A DNA stretch of 64,000 nt from Patiria miniata (GCF_015706575.1 NW_024037065.1:1612001-1676000); one strand, 5' to 3'; positions 32,102 through 42,461 are shown, counted from the first letter of the stretch. Numbers and translations: made by a program. The notes: generated from the sequence alone by a model not told the origin.

Positions 32102-33336
32102 ATGGAGAAGATACCCATCAATTATTGTTCTTACCGGGACTTAGCTACTGTTCCTGGTGTTGGCGACGCTCTAGCAACTACAATCGTAGATTTCGTCGCT
32201 TTGCTCACAAAGTGACAAAAACCTCCAAAATCGATAATTATTCGATTTTGAGTTTTACTAGCCATTTTATTATAGTTGTCTCAAGGAACAATTTGACCAA
32301 GTTTCAAGGCAAAATACTGTTTACTTTCTTAATTATTGTTAACAAACAATTGACAAAAAGCCTGAAATCGGTGAATTTCATTTTCACAAAGTGTAAAAAA
32401 GTGTAAAATGTTCTCACGAAGTGACAAAAAGTCACCTCGTGAGCAGGGCCAGAAAATATACAATGGTCTATACGCGGCAGAATGGAAGCATACACGCGCG
32501 CGCGAACGATGTTGAAAAAGAACAGACGCGCGCGCGCTCAACTGTCGTGACGCGCTAAAGTAACACGTTTGTTGCGTCGAAAAAAAGATTCATGATCCCA
32601 CGAAGTGACAAAAACTGTGTATTAATGAATTACTGTTTAATTACGAACTACTTTTAACAAACAACTATGAACTAACAAAGAGCAAATCATATCCTATCGG
32701 ACAATGTAAAAAATTCCGAATTCTGTTACTGCAAAATGGTCGAAAATGTACTTTGAAAAAATGATTAACTTCAAATGCGATTATCTCAGAATGAACTTAT
32801 GTCAAATTTTGAGGTTTTTGTCACTTCGTGAGCAAAGCGACGATTTGCGGAGTGCCCATGGTGACATCACACCGGAAATGCTCATGTCAGTTCCAGGTGT
32901 GCGGAGCATGCCAGACATTATGAGGATGTTTGACTTCAAGTCCTACATTCCTTTCTCGGAGGGAAGTCACCCAGTCAACTTGGCGTTCCCGAAGTCCAGG
33001 TTCAGACGGGTGCCTCAGGCAACGGCTTCTGCTCCCAGTCAGATGTCATCCTTTCAAGATGCATGGAGCGGCCTTCAGGGCGGGACTCAAAAGTTGGATC
33101 CCTTGATGTCGAGGTTTCTGGAGTCGCCATATCCCTTCGACAGTTATCCTCCGCACCCGCCAAGTCCATATGCGTACTCAGCACATCCACGGGAGGCACA
33201 TCGCTTGCGTGAAGAGGTGCCACCAGTTCCCTTTGGTCAGGATGCCGCCGCCACTTGGTCGGGTAACACGGCAGTTTCACGCATAAAAAAGTACGCCCTC
33301 TGTTGGCGAGATGGAGTTAGTGGTTATACCACGTGA
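32102..33336 (+). pseudogene. Helix-hairpin-helix protein frame split by a TIR insertion
   Basis: A frame begins MEKIPINYCSYRDLATVPGV at 32102 (first helix-hairpin-helix half) and stops being meaningful at 32193. It resumes at 32847 with RSAHGDITPEMLMSVPGVRS (second half), MRMFDFKSYIPF, and a Pro/Ser-rich tail to 33336. Between them sits a 649-bp TIR element with an ATTT duplication. Without the insert the two parts are in the same frame and give about 193 residues. The domain resembles the N-terminus of the Gag at 28474-30279, so this is probably the start of a different Gag, truncated before its core. A host helix-hairpin-helix gene is the alternative. Confidence 0.6.
32194..32842. mobile_element. 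649-bp TIR element with ATTT target duplication
   Basis: The ends are 37-38-bp inverted repeats: CGTCGCTTTGCTCAC at 32194 and GTGAGCAAAGCGACG ending at 32842, continuing inward through GTGACAAAAACCTC. ATTT flanks both sides (32190-32193 and 32843-32846). The interior contains another CACGAAGTGACAAAAAGTCA palindrome (about 32417-32440) and CG-alternating runs (about 32493-32540), and codes for nothing recognisable. It interrupts the helix-hairpin-helix frame. CACGAAGTGAC words link it to the hairpin at 4987-5020. Confidence 0.85.
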
Positions 33337-33943
33337 CAACCTAACGCGATGTAAATAAACATTACGCGCAGCGATCCCTTTGTTTCGTTGGTGGATTTAA
33401 ATACCCCGCGAAAGATATAAAGATCGATTGGTTTATTAAAATGAATATGCAACAGATTACCAAATAAGACTCTACAAACCATCAATGAAGCTATGTACAG
33501 TCGACATTTGCCATCTAGCGTGCACAAATTCTCATAATGTGTGTTTTGTATGGAGCGTGTGACTTGTGACCTGGTACGATTTAGCGTTTTCGTGCCGTCA
33601 TTTCCACTTCGAGAAAACATTATTTTTAAAGTAAAATGTAGTTGTGTTACGCATACTTGGTCAATCTATCAATAAATGGGTTATCTAGGTTCACGTTGAT
33701 ATGGACGAAATGTTTGGGTCGACATGCTTTCGTGAGATTTTAGCCAATATTGAGGGTGAATAAAACAGGAATTCATCAAGTCACGACGTACGAAGTGAAC
33801 ATGCAGTGTCATGTCGTGACAAGTGGGGACCTTCGTGGCCAGGTTTTGGCATGATTTCGGCGATTCAGACGGAAATCTCAAAGGTAAGCCTACAGATTAT
33901 GTATTTACTCTGCTCAGAAGATGTAGTTTTTGTAGTTAGCTGT
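33337..33943. other. No identifiable gene
   Basis: AT-rich sequence after the truncated helix-hairpin-helix frame. No LTR, exon or inverted repeat could be supported. Confidence 0.4.
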
Positions 33944-35185
33944 TTCGGTGTACACACCGAAACAGCTCTTGTTTTTGTTATTTTTTTTTTCTCTTTTTTT
34001 TTTTTCTTCCACTTTTTTTCCCATAGGATAACACGTGTTTTCGTTCTACACCGCACTTTTGGACCTTTTTCAAATCCGATCGACTTCAAACCTGGCACAC
34101 ACTAAGACCACCATCTGAAGATGTGTGCCGAAACTTTTCATCATGCTGACGTCATCACGTGTCACGTGACGTCATCCTAAAAGAGCATACTTTAAGGCCC
34201 TATATCTACAGAACCGGAAGTCCGATTTGGTTCAAACTTGGTATGCAAGTATTCCGGGATGTGTTATAGACGAAAATTACAGTGACGTCGTGATGACGTC
34301 ATCGTGTGATTTTATTTAAATTATTCAATTTTTGGACCTTTTACTCATATCTCATAAACGGAATGTGGTAAATTCGAAATTCTTTTTGTAACATGTTTGT
34401 TAGGTAATAGATAGATGCACAAAATTTCGTAAAATGTGTGACGTCATGATGACGTCATCAAAAACATGATTTTTTGTTTCACATATAAGGGTATGCCCGA
34501 TCGTTATGAAACTTGGTGGGTAGGTAGGTATAGATAACAGCATTCAAAATCTGAAGTGACGTCATCATGACGTCATCATCTGATTTTTTACGAATTTTTC
34601 AAATTTTAATATTTTCTTCAAATTTTGCAAAAATTATATAAAATACGGTCCGATCGACTTCAAACCCGGCACACACTTATACAACCATCTGAAGATGTAT
34701 GCCGAATCATGACGTCATTATGACGTCATCACGTGTCACATGACGTCATCCTAAAACTGCATAGTTTAAGTCACTATATCCAGAGAACCTGTGGTCCGAT
34801 TGGGTTCAATCTCGATATACAGATATTCCAGGAAGCGTTATAGACAAAAAATTTCAGTGACGTCACGATGACGTCATCATGTGATTTTATATGAATTCTT
34901 CAATTTTTGGACCTTTTACTCATATCTCATCAATGGAACGTGGTTAATTCGAAATTCTTTTTTGCAAAAGGTTTGTTAGATCGTAGATAGATACAGAAAA
35001 TTTCAAAAATGTGTGCCGTCATCATGACGTCATGAAAAATGTTTTTTTTTTCTTTACATAGGATGGACACTTTTTGTATAGAATATGCATGTACATGTTC
35101 ATTCGACCTGGATGAAACTAATACGGCAGTCATTAATAAAACTTTCGAAACAGCTCAGTGTTTGTCCACAAACACATCTCTAGTT
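33944..35185. repeat. 574-bp tandem repeat packed with TGACGTCA sites
   Basis: A unit starting TCCGATCGACTTCAAACC is present at 34075-34648 and again from 34649 to about 35060, with about 80-85% similarity by eye. Both carry the CCATCTGAAGATGT, TTTTTGGACCTTTTACTCAT and AATTCGAAATTC blocks in the same order. GACGTCA/TGACGTC occurs some 14 times, often as pairs 10-12 bp apart. The left edge has CACCGAAACAGCTC (about 33956) and the right edge CGAAACAGCTCAG (about 35145) in the same direction. No protein is encoded. Confidence 0.75.
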
Positions 35186-35676
35186 TCTCCTTGTTTTTAG
35201 CCTGCGACACAAGGATTTTGTGTACGTACGCCCTGCCATGACAGAAAGTCATTACAGTAATGTCGCACATGAAACACTCGTAGCGTAGGCGCCTTGAGCT
35301 ATCCCACAGCACGCACTTTGGGACGACGCAGCGACTCGTGCATGTAGAAGACTTTCATCTAAGAAATATTTCTACCTAGTCATGCCAGTGTGCCTTGCTA
35401 GTTGCAATTAACCAGAAAATCGTATTCGCAATAAATAATCACAATGCATTCCTTGATCCTAACAGTCCTGAATCCTCCAATTTCAATATGATTTTTACCT
35501 TTCATGTAAATTATAGTCGGCGTGGTCAGGATTTGCTGGCATGCATGATGCATCATGCAGGAACATGATGATGGAGGAATTGGAGGTCATTCTTTGCAGG
35601 CAGGAGCCTGACACATTGACTCATTTAATTAATGTTCTTGAAAACTTCTCAAGGAAACTGTGTACTGTCATGACTG
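35186..35676. other. No identifiable gene
   Basis: Mixed-composition sequence with several GCATGATGCATCATGC-type palindromes near 35540-35560. No coding frame or element boundary supported. Confidence 0.4.
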
Positions 35677-36405
35677 TATCGTCGCAGAGCTGACAAACCG
35701 ACGAATAAGCGAAAACCTTGTTTGGAGTAATTCGCGTTTGAAGTTGGACACTTCTCCGGGCGCCGTATTTTACCCTTAATGTTTCGATAAAAAAACCTGT
35801 TAGTATATATTCTGAATAAAATATGAAACTAAGTATCCACCAGGTCACTTATTTAATCGGAGAAGTTGTGCGATATGATTTTATTTGATCGTAAACGCAT
35901 TCGTCAGTTTGTCAAATTACATGAAACTGCAATATCCGGTTGTTCTTCACACTGTTTGTATGCTATTCGTCAGTTTGTCGGATCGCGCGTGCACGCACGC
36001 GCAATCCGACCAACTGACGAATAACATTCGTTAGTACTTTGAACGCACACCTTACATAAGCTGGTTACCAGCGAAATGTTTGTATGCTATTCGTCAGTTT
36101 GTCGGATTGCGCGTGCACGCACGCGCAATCCGACAAACTGACGAATAACATTCGTTGGTACTTGGAACGCACACCGTATATAAGCTGGTTACCAGCGAAA
36201 TTTCGTATTCGTCACTATGTCAAATTATGGATTTGTTTTTGTGAGTGATTCGCCACAAGGGGGGCTCTGAATCTCAAAATCCAGACAAATATTAAGAATT
36301 TTGGCATAAATACTTGAAAGAGCAACCTTCATAAAGCCTAAAAATAACAAAAAATCGAAATCGCAAAAATGGTCGATTCGCCGGTTTGTCAGCTCTGCGA
36401 CGATA
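35677..36405. mobile_element. Foldback element with two 124-bp hairpin units
   Basis: Terminal inverted repeats of about 30 bp (TATCGTCGCAGAGCTGACAA at 35677, reverse complement ending 36405) enclose AT-rich DNA. Inside, two direct copies of a 124-bp unit (35955-36078 and 36079-36202) each contain a long hairpin: ATTCGTCAGTTTGTCGG, GCGCGTGCACGCACGCGC, then the complement CCGACAAACTGACGAAT. TTCGTCAGTTTGTC words also occur at about 35902 and 36209. No coding capacity. Confidence 0.8.
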
Positions 36406-36667
36406 TGTTCTAAATGCGTAAACAAAAGATTTGACATGTAGGCCCTACATGTAGGTTACATTGGGTCGTATGAATAAAAACTAGCAAATGCTATGAAGTT
36501 CAAGCAAACAGCAAAAGCACTTACTGAGAAGTAAAAGCATTAAGAATAAGCAATTGCTTGAATTTGTATGAATAAAATGTTTCTTTTACTGTTCAGCATC
36601 TGCTTGTACAAATAGTGGCAAATGCTTAATGCTTGTGGCTGACTGCACAGCCGAACGGTTTTGCACA

Positions 36668-36824
36668 ATAGACCGCTTGCAGACGCGTTCGATTATTGAC
36701 GCGCTAAGGTGAGCGACGCCATGTTATGGGACAAAATGTGCGTGAATTGATATACGCCTGTCCCCTAATATTTCGTCGCGCGCCTTCGCGCGTCGATTAT
36801 CGAACGCGTCTGCAAGCGGTCTAT
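36668..36824. mobile_element. 157-bp hairpin MITE, copy 2
   Basis: Same length and ends as 10354-10510 (ATAGACCGCTTGCAGACGCG and its complement). A few internal substitutions, such as CCTAATATTTCGTCGCG for CACAACATGGCGTCGCG, distinguish the copies. Confidence 0.85.
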
Positions 36825-36896
36825 AGGGCTTTCATGGTCTACACGTACATCAGACACACACAGTGCAGCTGATGCGCTGTATCTTGAGACTTCAGC

Positions 36897-37694
36897 ATGG
36901 CGGATGGCAGTGATTCTGATCTCGAAAAACATGACGAAAATTGCTCTGCCAGTACAGAATGCAAGCAAATTATATTTGTTAAACTTGTAAAAAAGCACCA
37001 GGTATTGCTGACCAAATCACAGTTGCCCAAAATAAAAGCTGAAAAGGAATGTGCTGTTAAGCAGATGGCGGTTGAGTATCAGCGCAAGACTGGCACCTTC
37101 TTAACAGATAACCAACTGATGAAAAAGCTCAACAACATGAAAAATGATGTGAAAGTGAAATCAGATCTTTCCAAAACAGGGAACAAACCCATCAAGCTGA
37201 AAGAGTGGGAAAAACTGCTTCTGGAAATGATGCAAACACAGATCTCCTCAGTTATCAGTGGAGTACAAGGTAAGCAAAATTATGATGTATTTGTATACAC
37301 CCTGTCGATTTTGCGTGCTTGACTTGTAGAAGTAATTCTGATTTTTTTCACCGGACTTAAACAGATTTAATATTTATTTTTATCAGGTGCCGTAAGTGTT
37401 GGCGTGCGTAGAGCTGCTCCAACAGATTTGCCTGTCGCATCCACATCCCAGATGGAGCCGCCCAAAACGTCCCGGCCTCATCATGGCCGTAAGACCTTGA
37501 CGGAGAGCAACACTAGTCAGGAGATTCCTGCAAGGCCAATTAAGAGGACTAAAACAACCAGTCTTCCAGAAACAGAAGAAACAGAGGGGCTGTCAATTGC
37601 GGAGCTGCAGAGATTAGTCCTTCTAGAGCAATTAAAGTTAATACGGATGCAACAAAAGCAGATTAGTGACTCGGAATCAGACAGCGACGATTGA
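36897..37694 (+). CDS. Harbinger accessory (Myb/NAIF-like) DNA-binding protein, two exons
   Basis: Exon 1 (36897-37269) and exon 2 (37387-37694) join in frame across an intron with GTAAGC donor and TTTATCAG acceptor, giving 226 residues. The N-terminal half has a helical, Lys-rich region (IKAEKECAVKQMAVEYQRKT, LTDNQLMKKLNNMKNDVKVK) like the Myb/SANT-type accessory protein that brings Harbinger transposase to the nucleus and the TIRs. The C-terminus has a Ser/Thr/Pro linker, a basic RPIKRTKTT patch and a coiled-coil-like tail (ELQRLVLLEQLKLIRMQQKQ) ending in acidic SDSESDSDD. Start chosen at MADGSDSD after ATCTTGAGACTTCAGC. No stop or frameshift, unlike its partner. Confidence 0.75.
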
Positions 37695-38117
37695 ACTTGT
37701 TTCTTTTATTGTCTCTAAATTTTTTTAACTGTCGGAGAAAAATTCCTGCCAATTATTTATTTTGTGTACAGAAAAGTCAAATGAGGTGTACATTTCGATT
37801 ATTTATGTCCTAAAAAAAGAGACAAAATAGCATTCAAAATTATTACTTTTTCTAGTTCTGAATTTCTGGAAACATTTCTTTCTCTGAGGATATACATCAA
37901 ATAAGGAAAAACTTATCCGAAAGAGGTCAATAAATATTATACTAAATTATCCTTTTTGTATGATTAATTCTTACAATTTTTTAATCTAATGCAGATAGGC
38001 TTTCTTGACTTTGGCTTTATATTATGAACCAGAAAAGAGGTGTTCAGTCGTTAAATATACGATGCCTTAAACCATCCATTTGTAATTACCTTCATTTCAA
38101 GTTTCAAAAGGACAAAG
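37695..38117. other. Spacer between the two convergent Harbinger genes
   Basis: AT-rich 3' regions of the two genes, with AATAAA-like words (for example near 37930). No additional gene. Confidence 0.6.
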
Positions 38118-39283
38118 TCAGCTGTATTGTTGCACAAACTTCTCCAGAACAAACCCATAACAACTTGGAAATAGAACAGGCAAACAGTTAACTTCTATGA
38201 TTATAGCAATAAACCAGACAAAAATAAATGATCTCTTGTCAATTGTGCTATCTGCGTTTTGGTACAGCATGTCTGTGATGGCCCTCCTCTTCTGTTGTCC
38301 TCGTCTTCTGGCGCGATTATCCTCTCCTGGATCATCTACCCTAACCAAATCTTCTACTGCATCCTCCATCACTTGGTCTGGGAAGACTTCGACGTCATTT
38401 AGATACTTAGCAACATTGTGGAGCATGAATCACGCGACAATTGTAGCTAGAACTTTCTCTTGAGAAAGTCTCACTTTGTACTGTAGTATAGGAAATCTTT
38501 GTTTCAGCTGTCCAAAACATCTCTCATTGATTACGCGTTCTCTCGCATGAACTCTGTTGTAATGTTCTTCTTGGGGATTTGATGCAGGGGTGTAAGGTGT
38601 CATCAGCCAAGGAGTAATGCCATAGCCTTTATCAGCTAGGAGGACTGCCTCGCTTCCGGACTGCTTCATAAAAGTAGCCACAGACGAATTTCTCAATATC
38701 CGACTATCATGAACAGAGCCAGGCCAGGTTGCATCAACGCTTGTGAACATCTCATTTGCATTACATGTTGCTTGCACATTTATAGTTGCATGTCCCTTCC
38801 TGTTGATGTACTTGTCCCCCTGTGGTCCAGATGGTTTGTTTATTTTGACATGAGTACAGTCTATTGCTCCAAATACAAAATGATCTGAAATTGCCTTTGC
38901 GCTTGCCACATCTCCTGGGCAGATTGTATTTCAGCTGCAGTTTGAGGGAACTTGATCCACAGTTCCGCCTTGGTCATCATTTGATCCAGAACATGCTTGA
39001 TTGTGATGGATACGGTACTCTGGTGAATGCCAAGGTCTTCTCCGACGCCAACCTGAAACCCTTGATCGCCAACATATCTCAGAAAAACCTCCAGTTGTTG
39101 CTTTGCAGTCAGTGCTCCTCCTCTACTCTCTCCGGAGTGTTCCAAGAAATGATCAGCCATCCACTCCACGTTTTCTCTCTCAAATCGGTACAACTGCCTG
39201 TATCTGGTATCTGGACACTCCTTCCTGGGGGCATACACCTTTTCCTTCCGAATGACATTCATGAACGCTGCCATTTTGAACAT
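38118..39283 (-). pseudogene. HARBI1-like Harbinger transposase, two lesions
   Basis: The DDE nuclease motifs are all present: D in FGAIDCTHVKI, D in VLLADKGYGI and E in ERVINERCFGQLKQRFPIL. The N-terminal part (39283-38861) has the usual helix-turn-helix region (LTAKQQLEVFLRYVG, LGIHQSTVSITIKHVLDQM). Two lesions break the gene: a one-base shift around 38905, between the N-terminal and catalytic parts, and an in-frame TGA at 38430-38432 just before the conserved MLHNVAKYLND near the C-terminus. It ends at 38118 with QQKRRAITDML-type sequence. Length and order otherwise match full Harbinger transposases of roughly 370 residues. Confidence 0.85.
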
Positions 39284-39419
39284 TAGTAATTGCTTCTCCT
39301 TTTCAAGCTTGCCCTGACCCAGTCTTGAAAAATGTCAAGTAAATACTCCAATTCCGTGGAACTTACTCATTTTTATTCATACAAAATAAGCAACTGCTTA
39401 TCATCAAGCACAAGCTTAA

Positions 39420-39882
39420 CCCTAAAGGGGCCGGGTTATTTTGACCATCTCTCAGCCGGGGGGGGGGGGGCGGATTCCGCCCCCCCCCCCCCCTAAGATC
39501 TCGGCCATCGAGAGACGAAAATTTTTGAAACTCAGCACATGCATAAAGCAACTCTTCCTTAACATGCCCAAGAAATTTCATGACTATAGGTCAAAGGGTT
39601 TTGGAATTATGGCTAATTAATTATTCATATGTATGAATGGCAATTCTGCTCGGTGTACACGACATATATGCGAAAATTCAGTTTTCACGGCGCGTAGCGC
39701 CGGAAAATTTTTCGCTACGTGCCAACCCGTGGTCCGATTTTTATGTTTTTGGTATCAAAAGATGCGCAAAGCTCGAGGCTAAAAAGTCATAACAGCTCGG
39801 GTCGGGAAAAATTTTTTTAGAAGCTATCGCGGAAAATGTTGAGGGGGGGGGCGGATTCCGCCCCCCCCCGGCCCTTTTAGGG
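39420..39882. mobile_element. piggyBac-type MITE (TTAA duplication)
   Basis: The TIRs CCCTAAAGGGGCCGGG (39420-39435) and CCCGGCCCTTTTAGGG (39867-39882) are flanked on both sides by TTAA (39416-39419 and 39883-39886), the piggyBac target signature. Inside, a GCGGATTCCGC core flanked by long G and C runs appears twice (near 39470 and 39852). It is inserted at the right margin of the Harbinger element. Confidence 0.88.
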
Positions 39883-39899
39883 TTAAAGAGTAAAAAGTA

Positions 39900-40255
39900 C
39901 ACTCTAAAAACTGTGTTTAGCAATTAAACACAATCAAACAATATAAACATGTCCAAATCCTAAACACCAACAAATTCGTGTTTAATTCCTAAACAGACAG
40001 TATTTATATCCTAAACATCAACACCCAAATTCACTTTCTAAACATTATTGCGCGATCCCGTTGTGCTGATTGGCTCCCGGTAGTCATGTGACATGTGCGG
40101 CGCAAAACGGCAAAAAGTGAAGCTTCACCGACGCCATCTTGTTTTAGCCCAGCTAGCGAGGGTCATCGGTGCCTCCTCGATGTCGATCAACATGCATAAC
40201 ATGGAAAAAATTCTGCAGGGGATTTTACCCCTTCAAATACTGCAAACCTTAGAGG
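39900..40255 (+). mobile_element. CACTA-like element end with TCCTAAACA motif and first coding exon
   Basis: The end CACTCTAAAAACTGTGTT is followed by repeated TCCTAAACA-type words (about 39957, 39987, 40018 and 40047, plus GTGTTTA in reverse), a CpG-rich promoter-like tract and GACGCCATCTTG. An exon from the ATG at 40180 encodes MSINMHNMEKILQGILPLQI and four more residues, to a GTAAGT donor at 40256 (phase 1). Same architecture as 5628-5878 with a different motif. Later exons are not found; the following sequence is inverted-repeat and LINE DNA. Confidence 0.5.
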
Positions 40256-40629
40256 GTAAGTTTTAAATCATTACGTGTGCACAACAGACGATATTGTTCC
40301 GTTTTTGGCGAGGAAGAAAGTTTTATACCACGGCTGGACGGTTGAACCGGCCTGCTACATGCATTCATGCGGTACGGTAATGACGGTAGGCCTAGCGTAT
40401 GCGGTATACACCGCGGACGCGTTTTGAGCATAGGCCGGCTAAGGTTACAGGCATGCATACCGGTCGGAGTTTGTGTAGTTTAGGACACCACCGTTTTTTT
40501 GTGTGTGATTCTTCAGAAAGTTTTGTCTCTGCCCCAAAGCTTGCAAAGTCTGCAACCTCACGAAATGTTCTTCTAGTTCTAGGCTAGCCCCATTAATGTG
40601 GCCAATTTACTGGACGTATCATGACTATA

Positions 40630-40969
40630 GTCTAGGCCTAGCCTAGTCCGAGTAACTTGGACCCAACTTATCGCCTTTTTTAAAATTTGGACATGGTCTG
40701 GTGATAGTAGGGTCCAAGCTAATACCGCGAGCTGGACAACACCGTCCCAAAAACCAACATTTTCCAACAAAAAAACATCAGATTTCACCTTCAAAACGGC
40801 CTCCAAATTACTACATATGCAACCTGAAGTACAAGTAGACATCGATAATTGAGATGGTTGTACTGAAGTTTACTTACGATCCGGAAAAAAGTGAAATTTT
40901 CTGTTCATTTCGGAGAGCTTCCCTCGCGATCTTGAACACGTTACATTTCCGATCGTGTTTAATGTTTGG
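40630..40969 (-). repeat. Left arm of a 340-bp inverted repeat
   Basis: From TCTAGGCCTAGCC through CCGTCCCAAAAACCAACA and TTCATTTCGGAGAGCT to CGATCGTGTTTAATGTTTG, this segment is the reverse complement of 52840-53181 at about 90% by eye. The 11.9 kb between the arms holds a LINE and a Gypsy element. In the sense direction (minus) it contains a short open stretch, MLENVGFWDGVVQLAVLAWT, with the preceding Leu in place of Met here, also open in the right arm. Function unknown. Confidence 0.8.
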
Positions 40970-41129
40970 ATCACGTTTGTAAACACATGTGCATATCAAA
41001 CGATAATAGGGAGTCGGGAACTAGCGCAGCTTTTATGGCGGATACCAGTTCAAGCTGGTTCCCGATTCCCTTTTACAGTTCGAAATGCACATGCATGTGT
41101 TTACAAATGTGACTCATTATCATAATCAA

Positions 41130-42461
41130 ATACTTACAACTAAATTCCCAATCTCTCTTCAACAAGCTGGACGAGATACGCCTCCTTGTGCTGGAGAGTA
41201 ATCCTGATATTCTCGGGATATCTGAAACCTGGCTTCACTACGGGATAGATAATTCTGAGATCCATATACCGAATTTCAACATATTGCGCAAGGACAGAGA
41301 TGACAGACATGGTGGTGTGGCTATTTATGTCCACAGCAGATTATGTGTCAATCAAATTCATCTGACCGACCTCCAACTTACCAAAGTTGAAACCTTGTGG
41401 ATGAAACTGGGTCTTCCAAATACTCGTCCTATCTATGCTGGCATCGTATATGGACCGCAAATTTGTAACGAGTTCTTTGAGGAGCTTGAAGCTGTGCTTG
41501 ATGAGATAATTGAACATAGTGCTGCACCAAGAACCCAGGGAGAAATCATTTGTTTTGGTGACTTTAATTGCGACTCTCTTAAACCTAACGATTGGAAATG
41601 GAAGAAACTGTATGGATTAATGTCAACAAGACAATTAATACAAATTATCTCCGAACCTACAAGGGTTACATGTACCTCAGAAACTCTCATCGACCATGTC
41701 TGGACTACCCATCCTAACATGTACTCAGTCAGTGGTGTTTTACCACTGACTATTAGCGATCATTCTTCTACCTACGCAGTTCGTAAGGGGTGTAAGCTTC
41801 CCAAGGGGCCTGCACGTAACATCAGGGCTCGGTCATACCGTACTTTCAATGAAAGCAACTTTATCAATGATCTTGAACACATCTCTTGGATTGATGTTGA
41901 AAATTCCGGTAGTCCTGATGTGGCCTGGAAAACTTTTGAGACCATTTTTACCCAAATGTGTGACAAACATGCTCCTTTTAAACAAATTAAAATTCCTAAC
42001 ATGACTCCTAACTGGTTCAACGACGAGTACCTTGTTCATAGAAAAGAACTGGAACAAACTAAAATTCGTGCTCAAACCACCAAATCTCAAATTGATTGGG
42101 ATGCTTTTCGTCATTTGAGAAACAGGATCAATAACTTAGCCAAAAAGTTGAGGCGTGAATTTTATGAATCTTCCATTAATGATGCCGGGTCTGATTCAAA
42201 AAAAAATTTGGAAGGCAATTAAAACCATTCTGCCTTCCAATAAAGATGGTCATATAGGCAATGTTAGATCTGGTGATGAAATTTTGACAAATGGATCTGC
42301 TATTGCTAACACATTTAATGATTTTTTTTGCTAATATAGGCATGAATTTAGCTGATGCCATAAGGCAAGAATGAGTGTACATGGCGATGTTGATCATATT
42401 AACAACCTCACCCAGGGCACGGAAACATTGGAGGAGTTGTTCCATTTTGTGGGTGTGACTT
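41130..42461 (+). pseudogene. LINE endonuclease and start of RT (CR1/L2-like), broken
   Basis: The frame contains an apurinic-like endonuclease domain of a non-LTR retrotransposon: LQLNSQSLFNKLDEIR start, ISETWLHYG, GGVAIYVHS, CFGDFNCDSL and TISDHSSTY. This domain nicks target DNA to prime reverse transcription. The frame shifts in an A run near 42198, goes on to KAIKTILPSNKDG and NTFNDFF, then degrades. Coding is cut at 42461 by a Gypsy element; the RT resumes at 47703 and, in the second copy, at 50797. 5'-truncated relative to full LINEs: no ORF1 is visible. Confidence 0.82.
42457..42461. repeat. Target-site duplication GACTT (left)
   Basis: GACTT precedes the left LTR at 42462 and follows the second LTR at 47698-47702. 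It recurs after the third LTR at 50792-50796 because of the tandem duplication. Confidence 0.9.

Larger units (their letters stand above)
36546..39401. mobile_element. PIF/Harbinger DNA transposon
   Basis: Two convergent genes, an accessory DNA-binding protein (plus) and a HARBI1-like nuclease (minus), lie between inverted segments ATAAGCAATTGCTTG...TTTGTATGAATAAAA (36546-36578) and its counterpart at 39371-39401. This two-gene layout is diagnostic of PIF/Harbinger. The exact outer ends and 3-bp target duplication are not resolved; the right side is cut by a TTAA-type MITE at 39420. A 157-bp MITE (36668-36824) has inserted between the left end and the accessory gene. Confidence 0.85.

Noticed and set aside
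41433..42114. Minus-strand frames opposite the LINE endonuclease
   Set aside because: Shadows of the conserved plus-strand endonuclease frame.
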